Assembly (NCBI GenBank): GCA_963797115.1
Contig: CAWCOH010000002.1
Coordinates: forward strand, 814,721-878,720
Direction of reading: 5' to 3'
DNA length: 64,000 bases
Source of the DNA: AP-15 sp963797115
GTDB taxonomy: Bacteria > Pseudomonadota > Alphaproteobacteria > ATCC43930 > CGMCC-115725
The notes beneath the pieces are model-generated. The model ran no database searches and had not been told where the DNA came from. It saw only the letters and a list, made by a program, of their open reading frames with translations. The position numbers and the translations under genes are program-made. Every line of letters starts with the position of its first letter. Position 1 is the stretch's first letter. This document shows positions 46,643 through 55,832 of the stretch, piece by piece.

Positions 46643-46681
46643 GCGCTTTTGCCCCGCGGGAAACCGGGGAGAGGGATGCTA

Positions 46682-48637
46682 TCAGCGGCCGAAGAGCCCA
46701 AAGAAATTATCGAATAATCCGCCGCCGGAGGCAGGTGGCGCCGCAGCGACGACCGGCGCCGGCGGCGGAGGTGCGGCCGGCAGCGGCCGCGCCGGCATCG
46801 CCCGCGTTGCCGCAAGCATAAAGCGCCGCCACGTCTGCGCCGGCAACGAGCCGCCGGTTACCTTGTTGGTCGGCGAGTTGTTGTCATTGCCGAGCCACAC
46901 CCCGGCCACGAGATCAGCGGTGTAGCCGATAAACCAGGCGTCACGATACTCCTGGGTCGTCCCGGTCTTACCTGCGGCCGGACGCGGGATGGCGGCGCTC
47001 TTTCCGGTGCCATGGCTGATGACCCCGCTGAGCATCTTGTTCATCGTGCCGGCGAGCTCCGGGCTGAGCACCCGGCCAGCCCCCGACCCGGACCGGCGAA
47101 ACACCACTTTGCCTTCGCTGTCGCGGATTTTGGCGATGCCGTAGGGCCACACACCCTCGCCGCCATTGGCGAAGGGGGCGTAGGCGGCGACCAGCTCGAC
47201 GAGGTTCACCTCGCTGGTGCCGAGCGACAAGCTCATCTCCGGGGCGAGTGCCGACGAAATGCCGAGCCGATGCGCCACCGCGACGACATTGCGGATGCCG
47301 GCGCGTTGCGCGACCTGCACCGCGATCGTGTTGATCGACTGCGCCAGCCCTTCCGCCAGTGTCATCTCGCCCTGATAGCGCCCGCTATAGTCGCGCGGCC
47401 GCCAATTGCCGATGCGGATAGGCGCGTCGATGAACTCGTCCGTGGGCCGCAAGCCCGCCTCCAGCCCCGCGAGATAGACGAACGGCTTAAAGGCGGAGCC
47501 CGGCTGGCGCTGGGCCTGGGCTGCGCGATTGAACTGACTCTCGCTATAATCGCGACCGCCGACCATGGCGAGAACCGCGCCCTCCGGCGACATCGCCACC
47601 AGGGCTCCTTGACCGACCGCCGCTTTGGGGCCGTCGCGCGCGAGCGTCTCGGCGATCGCGGCCTCTGCCTGGGCCTGCAGCCCGACATCGAGCGTCGTGG
47701 TGACGGTGAGATCGCGGCCGCCGGGCCCGGCGAAATCGGCGAGCTGCCCGGCGATCCAGTCGGCGAAGTAGCGGGTGCCCGGTCGAGTGGTCGGGATGGC
47801 GGTGATCGCCGTCCCCTCGGCGATCGCGCCCACGGCCTGGCTTTCGGTGATGATCCCGGCCTCGACCATGTTGGCAAGAACCTGCTCGGTGCGCGTGGCG
47901 GCCTTGTCGCGATCACGGGTCGGGTTGAACCGTGTCGGCGCCTTCAATAGGCCGGCGATCGCCGCACTCTCGTAGAGGGTAGTGCGCCGCGCCGATTTGC
48001 CGAAATAGCGATGCCCCGCGGCGTCGACGCCATAGGTGCCGGCGCCGAGATAGACGCGATTGAGATAGATTTCGAGGATCTGATCCTTGGTGAAGCGATG
48101 CTCGAGCCAGAGCGCCAGCAAGGTTTCCCGCACTTTGCGGGCGAGACTGCGCTCCGGTGTCAAGAACAGGTTTTTGGCGAGCTGCTGAGTAATCGTGCTG
48201 CCGCCCTGGACGATATGGCCGGCCGCGATATTGGCGAACGAGGCGCGCAGCAGCCCGATCGGATCGATGCCGAAATGGCTGTAAAAGCGGCGATCTTCGG
48301 TGGCGATCACGGCCTTCGGCAAAAAGGGCGACATCTCCTTCAAGCTCAGCGGCTGACCGAAGAGATCGCCGAATGTCGTCAACAGGCTGCCGTCGGCGGC
48401 GAGGATCGTGGCACTCGGGCGTCGCTCAGCCTTGGTCAGCTCGCTGGTATCGGGCAGGGTGAGCGCAAAATAGCCGAGCACGCTGCCGCCGATAATCGCC
48501 ATCCACAGCAGCAGCAGAACGGCGATCCTCGTCGCGGCTCCGAAAATCCGTTTGCCGGCCGTGCGCCACCGTGGCCGACGTTGGGGAGCCCGGGAAATTC
48601 GGTCCCTCGGGTCGACCCGCAGCCTCGGTTGAGCCAT
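46682..48637 (-). CDS. Class A penicillin-binding protein (PBP1-type glycosyltransferase/transpeptidase)
   Basis: The product is a 651-aa bifunctional peptidoglycan synthase. ATG 48637 gives a basic cytoplasmic tail and one membrane anchor (about residues 33-56); AAGGAG touches the ATG, so the exact start is uncertain. The GT51 domain has EDRRFYSHFGID, QGGSTITQQLAKNLF and ILEIYLNRVYLG. The transpeptidase domain has the SxxK serine in QPGSAFKPF, SxN as AQSINTIA, and KTGTT. The Pro/Ala-rich tail ends FDNFFGLFGR. Stand-alone gene between a convergent gene and the fumarylacetoacetase gene. Confidence 0.93.
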   Translation of the reverse strand: MAQPRLRVDPRDRISRAPQRRPRWRTAGKRIFGAATRIAVLLLLWMAIIGGSVLGYFALTLPDTSELTKAERRPSATILAADGSLLTTFGDLFGQPLSLKEMSPFLPKAVIATEDRRFYSHFGIDPIGLLRASFANIAAGHIVQGGSTITQQLAKNLFLTPERSLARKVRETLLALWLEHRFTKDQILEIYLNRVYLGAGTYGVDAAGHRYFGKSARRTTLYESAAIAGLLKAPTRFNPTRDRDKAATRTEQVLANMVEAGIITESQAVGAIAEGTAITAIPTTRPGTRYFADWIAGQLADFAGPGGRDLTVTTTLDVGLQAQAEAAIAETLARDGPKAAVGQGALVAMSPEGAVLAMVGGRDYSESQFNRAAQAQRQPGSAFKPFVYLAGLEAGLRPTDEFIDAPIRIGNWRPRDYSGRYQGEMTLAEGLAQSINTIAVQVAQRAGIRNVVAVAHRLGISSALAPEMSLSLGTSEVNLVELVAAYAPFANGGEGVWPYGIAKIRDSEGKVVFRRSGSGAGRVLSPELAGTMNKMLSGVISHGTGKSAAIPRPAAGKTGTTQEYRDAWFIGYTADLVAGVWLGNDNNSPTNKVTGGSLPAQTWRRFMLAATRAMPARPLPAAPPPPAPVVAAAPPASGGGLFDNFFGLFGR

Positions 48638-48677
48638 CTCCTTCGACCGAAGCCGTCGATCCAGTCGTTGATGCCGC

Positions 48678-49988
48678 TCAGATGATCCGGGCGCGGCACT
48701 CGCCAAAGCCGATCGGCGCGCAGCCGGGCTTGTGGCAATGGGCGCGGAAGATCACCTCGTCGCCATTCTCGACAAAGGTGCGGCTCTCGCCCGACGCCAA
48801 GGTCTTCGACCGTGCACCATCGGCGCTCAACTCCATCAGGCTGCCATAGCCTTCGGGGGTCGAGCCTGAGATCGTCCCGCTGCCGAACAGGTCGCCGGCG
48901 GCGAGGTTGCAGCCGTTGCAGGCGTGGTGCGCGATCATCTGCGCCACGGTCCAGTAGAGGTCGGTCGTGTTGCTGGCCGACATGCGGTGCGGCGGCAATC
49001 CCTTCGCCCGCAGTCCCTCGGTCATCAGGAAGGCTTCGAGTTGGATGTCGAAGGCACCCTCGCGCTGATCCGCCTCATCCCAGAGATGGGGAAGCGGTGC
49101 GGGGTCGCCGGCCGGCCGCGGTGGTTGCGCGACGCGAAACGGTGCCAATGCCTCGGCGGTTATGATCCAGGGCGAGACGGTGCTGCCAAAGCTCTTGCCG
49201 AGGAACGGGCCCAACGGCTGCGACTCCCATTGCTGGATGTCGCGCGCCGACCAGTCGTTGAAGAGACCAAGCCCGAATAGGTGGTCCGCGGCCTTGCCGA
49301 TCGGGATCGGCTCGCCGAGCGCATTGCCGGGCCCGACCCACACGCCGAGCTCAAGCTCGTAATCGAGCTTGCGGCACGGGCCGAAGCTCGGTGCATCCTC
49401 GTTGGGCAATTTGCGCTGGCCGCTCGGCCGGCGAATCGGCACACCCGAGGGCCGCACCGACGAGGCGCGGCTGTGATAGGCAACCGGCACGTATTTGTAA
49501 TTCGGGCTCAGCGGATTATTGGGATCCCGCCGCATCCCGCCGTTTCGCGCGTGGTGGATGCCGGCGAAAAAATCGGTGTAGCTGCCGATCGTTGCCGGCA
49601 GCTGCATCGTGCAATCGGCGGCGTTGTGCAGCAGCCCCCCCGACAGAGCTTCGACTTTCGCCCGCTCGGGATTGTCGGCGGACAGCAGCGCCGAGAGACG
49701 CTTGCGCAAGGCGATGCGCGATCCAGTGCCGAGCGCCATCAAAAGGTTGAGCGCAGCACCGGCCGCCGCTTCCGCGGCGCGGGCCGCCTCGCCGGAGAAC
49801 AGCCCGGCTTCTAGGCCCGCCGGGAGATCGAAGATCATATCGCCGATCGCGACACCCCCGCGCGAGGCCCCACCGGCCGGGCTGAAGACGCCGAATGGCA
49901 GGTTCTGTATCGGAAACTCGGCGTGGCCGTGCGCCGAAGCCACCCAGCTTTCACGCCCCGGATCATGGGTCTCGTCGATCACGCTCAT
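48678..49988 (-). CDS. fahA: Fumarylacetoacetase
   Basis: The product is a 436-aa hydrolase splitting fumarylacetoacetate to fumarate and acetoacetate, the last step of tyrosine/homogentisate breakdown. Family motifs are the N-terminal FPIQNLPFGVFS, the catalytic-His segment YTDFFAGIHHARN, the metal-binding YELELGVWVG, and NDWSARDIQQWE with GPFLGKSFGSTVSPW. Length and C-terminus (GDEVIFRAHC) are normal. No other tyrosine-pathway gene is in the window. It lies 40 bp upstream of the pbp gene on the same strand. Confidence 0.94.
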   Translation of the reverse strand: MSVIDETHDPGRESWVASAHGHAEFPIQNLPFGVFSPAGGASRGGVAIGDMIFDLPAGLEAGLFSGEAARAAEAAAGAALNLLMALGTGSRIALRKRLSALLSADNPERAKVEALSGGLLHNAADCTMQLPATIGSYTDFFAGIHHARNGGMRRDPNNPLSPNYKYVPVAYHSRASSVRPSGVPIRRPSGQRKLPNEDAPSFGPCRKLDYELELGVWVGPGNALGEPIPIGKAADHLFGLGLFNDWSARDIQQWESQPLGPFLGKSFGSTVSPWIITAEALAPFRVAQPPRPAGDPAPLPHLWDEADQREGAFDIQLEAFLMTEGLRAKGLPPHRMSASNTTDLYWTVAQMIAHHACNGCNLAAGDLFGSGTISGSTPEGYGSLMELSADGARSKTLASGESRTFVENGDEVIFRAHCHKPGCAPIGFGECRARII

Positions 49989-50336
49989 GATTAATCACCC
50001 CTCGTCCACCAAGCGAATCCGCGCCGATCATCCTTCATTCTCGCCGCGCTGTCAGGACTGGTTGGTGATCTCGCCGGCAGACGTACGGTCGTCGAGTGCG
50101 CGAATTGAGCGGGCACAGTGGCGTAACATGCTCGATCGATTCGACCGCTCGGCCAGACAGAACATAGCGCCCGTCTCGCATCGTCCGTCTCCCTGGATGT
50201 TCTAGGGGCTCGAGGACTGGTGGCGACGCCGATTGGCCAAAACCTCGTGCATCGCTGATGCGCGCGATGCCCGCTTGTTGAGCAGGCGTGGCCTCCGATA
50301 GACAGCGCGCTTCCGCTTCGGTCCATCGGGGGCGCA
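49989..50336. other. Divergent intergenic region between fahA and the MFS gene
   Basis: The 348-bp gap lies between divergently transcribed genes, so it should contain both promoters. I see no convincing -10/-35 pair, hairpin or gene in it. Confidence 0.4.
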
Positions 50337-51854
50337 TTGCTCGATCAACCCACCACCAGGCAGGAGCTCGAGGAGTATCCGCCGGCCGTAACCAAATCGG
50401 CGCGGCCATTGGTGCTGGCCGCCGTCATGATGGCGATCTTCATGGCGGCGATCGACCTCTCGATCGTCGCCACCGCGATGCCGACGATCGTCGCCGAGCT
50501 CGGCGGCTTTCATCTCTTCAGCTGGACATTTGCGGCCTACCTGCTGGCCCAGGCGGTCACGATCCCGATTTACGGCCGTCTCGCCGATCTCTACGGCCGC
50601 AAACGCGTCTTCTTTGCCGGGGCGAGCCTGTTCCTCGCCGGCTCGGCCCTGTGCGGATTGGCCTGGGGGATGGTTCCACTCGTATTGTTCCGGGCATTGC
50701 AAGGGGCTGGCGCCGGCGCCGTACAGCCGATCGCCACGACCATCGTCGGCGACATCTACAGCCCGACCGAGCGCGCCCGCATCCAGGGCTACATCTCCGG
50801 CGTCTGGGGGGTGGCGGCGGTCATCGGCCCGACCTTGGGCGCCTTCCTCGTCGAGCATGCCAGCTGGTCGCTCGTCTTCTGGATCAATCTGCCGATCGGG
50901 GCGGCGACTTTCGTCATGTTTAGCCTGTTTCTGCACGAGCCCGCGAAGCGACGCCGCCATCGGATCGACTATTTCGGCTCGGTCCTGATGGTGCTTGGGG
51001 TTGGCGGTGTCATGCTTGCATTGATGCAGGTCGGGAGTTCCGGCGAGACATTTACGATAGCGGCGCTGGTCGCGGGTGGTGCGCTTGCTCTAGTCGCGCT
51101 CGCGGCGCATGAGAGAAGTGCGCCGGAGCCGCTTTTGCCAATGGGCTTGTGGCGCAACCGGGTGGTGGCGCTCGGCTGCCTCGCCGGATTTGCCAATGGT
51201 GCCGTGATGATGTCGCTCTCCGCCTTTCTGCCGACCTACGTGCAGGGGGCGATGGGGCGCAGTCCGGCGGCGGCGGGTCTGGCGCTCGCCGCGTCCTCGG
51301 TCAGCTGGACCTTCGCCTCGATCGCCTCGGGCCGGCTGATGATCCGCACCTCGTACCGCCTGGCGGCGGGCATAGGCGGGGCGTGCCTGGTCGCCGGCTG
51401 TCTGGTGTTGATTAGTCTCGAGCCGACCGACAGCCTGCTGTGGGTCGGCACCGGTGCCCTCTTGAACGGCGTCGGCATGGGCTTTTGCAACACCGCCTTT
51501 ATCGTGTCGACGCAGGGTGCCGTCGGCTGGAACGAGCGCGGCATGGCGACCTCGTCAATGATGTTCATGCGCATGGTGGGGTCGTCGGTCGGCGCGGCGG
51601 TGTTCGGGGCGATCGTCAATATCGGCATCCATCGGCAGCTGCCCGAAGCCGGAGACGCGGTCAACCGGCTGATGCAGCCGGCGGCGCGCCAGAGGCTCGA
51701 TGCCGACGAGCTCGTCCGCCTGACCGGCGCGATCGCGAGCTCGGTGCACGTCGTCTACGTGATCGCTGCACTCGTTGCGGTGGTGAGCCTTGTTCTGGCC
51801 TTGTCGCTGCCCGCCAAGCTCAGTCCGACGCGGGCGATCACGCAGCGGCCTTGA
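50337..51854 (+). CDS. DHA2-type MFS efflux transporter (EmrB/QacA-like)
   Basis: The product is a 505-aa membrane protein with about 14 spans. The first span contains FMAAIDLSIVATAMPTI; motif A is GRLADLYGRKRV, motif B LFRALQGAGAGAVQP, and the motif C region GVWGVAAVIGPTLGAFL. These define proton-coupled drug exporters of the EmrB/QacA group. The start is TTG 50337, giving the expected cytoplasmic N-terminus; ATG 50427 would cut into span 1. Its 3' end overlaps the convergent GMC gene. Confidence 0.9.
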   Translation: MLDQPTTRQELEEYPPAVTKSARPLVLAAVMMAIFMAAIDLSIVATAMPTIVAELGGFHLFSWTFAAYLLAQAVTIPIYGRLADLYGRKRVFFAGASLFLAGSALCGLAWGMVPLVLFRALQGAGAGAVQPIATTIVGDIYSPTERARIQGYISGVWGVAAVIGPTLGAFLVEHASWSLVFWINLPIGAATFVMFSLFLHEPAKRRRHRIDYFGSVLMVLGVGGVMLALMQVGSSGETFTIAALVAGGALALVALAAHERSAPEPLLPMGLWRNRVVALGCLAGFANGAVMMSLSAFLPTYVQGAMGRSPAAAGLALAASSVSWTFASIASGRLMIRTSYRLAAGIGGACLVAGCLVLISLEPTDSLLWVGTGALLNGVGMGFCNTAFIVSTQGAVGWNERGMATSSMMFMRMVGSSVGAAVFGAIVNIGIHRQLPEAGDAVNRLMQPAARQRLDADELVRLTGAIASSVHVVYVIAALVAVVSLVLALSLPAKLSPTRAITQRP

Positions 51855-53481
51855 GGGCCCGCAGCGCGGCGCGCCTCGCTAAGGATCATATCGGCGCCCT
51901 TCTCGGCTATCATTATCGTCGCGGCATTGGTGTTGCCGGAAACCACCGCCGGCATGATCGAGGCGTCGATGACCCGCAAGCCCTCGACCCCGTAGACCCG
52001 CAACTCGCTGTCGACCACCGCGCCTTCGTGGATGCCCATCATGCAGGTCGAGGTTGGATGGTAGGTGGTGCCGGCGGTCTTGGCGATGTGGTCGAGCCAA
52101 TCGGCGTCACTCTCGGTCGCCGGCCCCGGCAGATACTCGCCGGTCACGAGGGCGGCCATCGTCGGGCTCTGGAACACTTTGCGGGCGACGCGAAGCCCGG
52201 CGATCAACGTATCCTTGTCAGCTTGAGTTGCGAGATAGTTGGGCTGGATCGCCGGCGGTGCGGTCGGGTCGGGAGAGCGGATCCGCAGCCACCCGCGGCT
52301 TTCCGGCCGGCACGGGATGCAGGTCAGCTGGCAGGCCGGAAAATCGTGCATCGCCTCACCGGGCTTCACAAAGCTGCCGGCCAGGAACTGGTACTGCACA
52401 TCCGGCGAGTCGAGGCCGGGACGGGTGCGCACGAAGAGGCCGATCGGAGCGGCACCCATCATCAGCGCGCCGCGGCGCGCGATCGCGTATTCGACCCCGG
52501 CGCGGGCTTGCTGCAGCCAGCTGCGCGAGACCTCGTTCAAGGTGTTGGCGCGGCGCACCCGGTAGACGACACGGGAATTCAGATGGTCCTGCAAATTCTC
52601 GCCGACGCCCGGCAGGTCGTGCACCACCCTTATTCCGTGGGTACGCAGCAACTCGGCGGGGCCGACCCCCGACAGCTGCAACAGCTGCGGCGAGTTGATC
52701 GAGCCGCCGGCGAGAATCACTTCGCCGCGGACGCGGGCATGATGGACCACCCCGTCTTGGGCGAATTCGAGACCGACGGCACGGCGGCCCTCGAACAACA
52801 CGCGCTGCGCCAAGGCGCAGAGTTCGACCCGCAGGTTGGGCCGCTTCAACGCCGGGCGCAGATAGGCGACGGCGGCACTGCACCGCCGCTTGTTGCGTAC
52901 GGTCAGCTGCAATGGGCCGACGCCGTCCTGCTCGGCGCCGTTGAAATCGTCGTTGCGGCGGTAGCCGGCCTCTTCGGCGGCGGCGATGAACGCATCGTGG
53001 AGCTCGTGACGCGCGCGCAGATCGGTGACGTCGAGCGGCCCGCCGGCACCGTGATGCGGGTCGGCACCGCGCTCCTGGTTTTCGGCGCGGCGGAAATGGG
53101 GCAGCACGTCGTCGTAGGACCAGCCGGTGTTGCCGAGCTGACGCCACAGGTCGAAATCCTGCCGCTGCCCGCGGATGTAGATCAGGCCGTTGATCGAGCT
53201 CGACCCGCCGAGCACTTTGCCGCGCGGCCAGGGCAGGCGGCGGCCGCCGAGCTCGGGCTGCGGCTCGGTCTCGAACTGCCAGGTGATCTTGGGTGGTAGA
53301 TGTTGCGGTAGAACCCGGCCGGGATGTGGATCCACGGGTTGCGGTCCTTGCCGCCCGCTTCGAGCAGCAGCACCCGCGCCCTCGGGTCCGCCGTCAGCCG
53401 GTTGGCCAGCACGCAGCCGGCCGAGCCGGCGCCGACGATGATGTAATCGTATTCGGATTCGGATTCGTGCCGCATGGTCAC
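51755..53481 (-). pseudogene. GMC-family oxidoreductase (choline/alcohol dehydrogenase-like), frameshifted
   Basis: The N-terminal FAD motif (DYIIVGAGSAGCVLANRL, LLLEAGG) starts from GTG 53481, which overlaps the preceding stop, and reads to YRNIYHP. The rest (KITWQFETEP, PRGKVLGGSSSING, GGSINSPQLLQLSGVGP, GTTYHPTSTCMMG, SGNTNAATIMIAEK) continues in another frame. One C missing from a CCCC run at 53291-53293 (G-run on +) explains the break. The C-terminus also runs past the usual end into the MFS gene; a second indel near 51860 would restore a stop at 51838. Possible substrates are alcohols or polyols. Confidence 0.85.
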
Positions 53482-54062
53482 ATGGCGCCGAGGGCACCTC
53501 GCAAATCGACGACGACCTCATCGCGGGTGCGGGTCTGCCAGCGGCGGCGGCGGCCGATCGGCTCGTTCTCGATCTCGGGCACCACCTTGCAGGCGACGAA
53601 GACGGGCCCCGGCGCGCCCAGGATCTCGGGCAAGGCGCGCTCGAAATCGCCGATCTCGGTGAAGGCGTAGGTGCGGGGGTAGCCGCAGCCGCGCGCGATC
53701 ATGTCGTACTGCATTTTGTCGGCGTTCGGCACCGGCTGCCCGCCGGTCGTCGCGTAAACGCCGTTGTCTATCAGGAAATGGTAGAGGTTGGGCGGCGCCT
53801 GCTCGGCCACGGTGGCGAGGATGCCGAGGCTCATCTGGATGTCGCCCTCGGAGTCGAACAGCATGACCTTCTTGTCGGGCCGCGCCAGCGCCAGGCCGAG
53901 GCCAAGGCCGGCATGGCCGCCCATCGACGGGTCACCGAGCTCGACGTCGAGCGGATGGTTGTCGCTGAGGTTGATCCAGTAGCGGCCGCTGCGCCCGGGA
54001 ACCAGGATCGCGTCGTCGCGGTAGGGGGCGAAGGCTCTCATCATGTCGGCAGTGTGGATCAT
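53478..54062 (-). CDS. TPP-dependent decarboxylase beta subunit (sulfopyruvate/phosphonopyruvate decarboxylase-like)
   Basis: The product is a 194-aa TPP-binding C-terminal-type domain. The TPP/Mg2+ motif is seen as GDPSMGGHAGLGLGLALA followed by LFDSEGDIQMSLG (GDG-like) and LIDNGVYATTGGQP (the NxxxxxTG metal-binding end). It is a separate subunit, as in ComE, rather than a fused enzyme. The alpha subunit gene ends 15 bp upstream, and the GMC gene overlaps its stop by four bases, so the three form an operon. Confidence 0.87.
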   Translation of the reverse strand: MIHTADMMRAFAPYRDDAILVPGRSGRYWINLSDNHPLDVELGDPSMGGHAGLGLGLALARPDKKVMLFDSEGDIQMSLGILATVAEQAPPNLYHFLIDNGVYATTGGQPVPNADKMQYDMIARGCGYPRTYAFTEIGDFERALPEILGAPGPVFVACKVVPEIENEPIGRRRRWQTRTRDEVVVDLRGALGAM

Positions 54063-54077
54063 CGCAGCGCCTCCTTT

Positions 54078-54596
54078 CTACCGGTTAAACCCGTGGTATT
54101 CGTCGCCGACTAGGACGACGACGGGCCGTTTGGTGCGCTCGGCTTCTTCGAAGGCGACAGCGATGCGGGACGAGTCGGCGTCGTTCTCGATCAGGTAGTA
54201 GTTGATGCCGAACGCCATCAGGAAGCGCTCGGTATAGGTCGCCACCGTGTCGGGGGTGACGCCGTGCCGGGTCCAGCCGCGGTAGCCGACCATCAGTACG
54301 ATCGGCACATTGAGGCTCATCAACCAGCCCCGGATCGAATCCCCTGACTCGAGCATGCCGGTGTTCTGAATGAGGATCAGCGGCTTGGCACCCCCGAGCC
54401 ACAGTCCGGCGGCGATCGAGGAGGCATGGCCCTCGCGGTTGACCCCGACGAGGTGGATCGCCGGGTCGGCCTTCATCAGCAGGTAAAGCCAGTTGGTCTC
54501 GCTGTCCGGCAGGTACACGACATGGGTGACCCCGTGCTTCTTCATCTCGGCAAGGACGGTCTCCGGACTGAGGGCGGTCGCCACTGCATCGTTCAT
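54078..54596 (-). CDS. TPP-dependent decarboxylase alpha subunit (sulfopyruvate/phosphonopyruvate decarboxylase-like)
   Basis: The product is a 172-aa TPP-binding N-terminal-type (Pyr) domain. ATG 54596 follows GGGAGAG. Motifs are THVVYLPDSETNWLY, VGVNREGHASSIAAGLWLGG (with the activating Glu of TPP enzymes), and LIQNTGMLESGDSIRGWLM. It matches ComD-type subunits and needs the next gene for activity. The substrate may be sulfopyruvate, phosphonopyruvate or a related 2-oxo acid; the context (GMC, TauD-type enzyme nearby) does not decide it. Confidence 0.87.
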   Translation of the reverse strand: MNDAVATALSPETVLAEMKKHGVTHVVYLPDSETNWLYLLMKADPAIHLVGVNREGHASSIAAGLWLGGAKPLILIQNTGMLESGDSIRGWLMSLNVPIVLMVGYRGWTRHGVTPDTVATYTERFLMAFGINYYLIENDADSSRIAVAFEEAERTKRPVVVLVGDEYHGFNR

Positions 54597-54744
54597 CGAA
54601 AGTCTCTCCCAACTGTCATCGGCCCAACATAGATCAGCCGTCGCGACAAAGCGACCAACCCGCGATCGGGATTGGCCATGTCGCATTTCGCGATTGAGGC
54701 CGGTATAACATTTCCACGTTGGATGCGAAGCGTCGGGAGACGGC

Positions 54745-55350
54745 ATGGAATGCCTTTTGTTCCTGTTCCGGCACGGCGAAACCGACTGGAACCGGGCGGG
54801 GCGACTGCAGGGGCATACCGATACGCCGCTCAACGGCACCGGTCTCGCCCAGGCGGCCGCACTGGTCGAGCGGCTGCGTCCGCACCGTCTCGACGCCGTC
54901 GTGTCGAGCGATCTGGCGCGCGCTTGGACCACGGGGCGGATCGTCGCCGAGGGGTTGGACATACCCCTGATCAGCGAGCCGGGCCTGCGCGAGGCCCATA
55001 TCGGCGAGGCCGAGGGCCTCTTCTGGCCCGAGGTGAAGAGCCGCTTTGGTGAGACGCTGACCGAGCGCTGGTTTACTGACGACGATGCCGCTTTTCCTGG
55101 CGGCGAGACAGGCCTGGCGACCCGCACGCGCGGCTTGGCGGCGCTGCGCCGGTTCGCCGCCGCGCAGCCCTACCGGCGGATCGGCGTGTCGACCCACGGG
55201 GCCATGGTGCGCCAACTGATGAGGCACGCGCTGCCTCCCGGCAGCCCGCCGGCAAAGACCCGCAACACCATCCTTTACGTGCTGCGATACGAACCAGTCG
55301 ACCAGCGGCTCGCAATACTCGATCCGCTTCCCTCCTTGTCCGCACCGTAG
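54745..55350 (+). CDS. Histidine phosphatase family protein (phosphoglycerate-mutase-like)
   Basis: The product is a 201-aa enzyme. The phosphohistidine motif is FRHGETDWN (R9-H10-G11), followed by LQGHTDTPLN, VSSDLARAWTT, the acid region LREAHIGEAEG and the second His in STHGAMVR. The family covers phosphoglycerate mutases, cobalamin and sugar phosphatases. The absence of cobalamin genes leaves the substrate open. It is transcribed divergently from the decarboxylase operon. Confidence 0.87.
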   Translation: MECLLFLFRHGETDWNRAGRLQGHTDTPLNGTGLAQAAALVERLRPHRLDAVVSSDLARAWTTGRIVAEGLDIPLISEPGLREAHIGEAEGLFWPEVKSRFGETLTERWFTDDDAAFPGGETGLATRTRGLAALRRFAAAQPYRRIGVSTHGAMVRQLMRHALPPGSPPAKTRNTILYVLRYEPVDQRLAILDPLPSLSAP

Positions 55351-55832
55351 AATTAGGGGGGGCACCGCCGGGGCGGCGGCACCTCAGCCCAGCGCATCGA
55401 GCACAGCTTTCGCTTCCTGGAGATCGGAGGTATCGACCCTCGGTGAACCAGACCGCAGCAGCTTCACCGTCGAAATCTTGGGCAACAACCGAAAGCGAGG
55501 GCCTTGCACTGGGGCAGCGGCACTACGCCGGTTTGTGAGGCAAGACAGTGCATCCTTGCCGCGTGTCGTTTCTCAACACCACCAGTGCGGGATGGACCAT
55601 ATTGCGGAGGCGAGGCTGACCATGGGTTGGGCTCGCCTGAATTCCGCCTGCGTAATCAGATGGCCTAGCGGCGACCCGCGCACGCGCGCGGCGATCACGG
55701 GCTCGTGCGACAACGTGCAGGCGCCGCTGACCTTGCGGCGACCCGCGCACGCGCGCGGCGATCACGCCGTCCATGACGCGCCGAATAGTAGGCAAGACCT
55801 CCAAATTCCGGCCCCGATCCGGTAATCTTCGG
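55351..55832. other. Intergenic region with a 32-bp direct repeat
   Basis: The 482-bp gap has no complete gene. It contains the 32-base direct repeat listed separately. On the minus strand a C-terminus-like stretch (RLLPKISTVKLLRSGSPRVD, then DLQEAKAVLDALG, stop at 55384) runs back to about 55500 without a recognisable start or family; it may be the tail of a lost gene. Confidence 0.4.
55668..55766. repeat. Two copies of a 32-bp direct repeat, 35 bp apart
   Basis: Bases 55668-55699 and 55735-55766 are identical over 32 positions (GCGGCGACCCGCG ... GGCGATCACG) and contain the inverted arms CCGCGC and GCGCGG. The spacer is 35 bases (period 67). The geometry resembles a two-repeat CRISPR remnant, but there are no cas genes or further repeats, and the repeat ends do not match a class I know. 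Confidence 0.6.

Noticed and set aside
55384..55500. Minus-strand gene ending at 55384
   Set aside because: Only a C-terminal-like stretch of about 45 residues can be read, with no start and no family; noted in the intergenic entry.
55668..55766. Confirmed CRISPR array
   Set aside because: Only two repeats, no cas genes, no leader, and the repeat lacks ends typical of known types; kept only as a repeat and a low-level finding.
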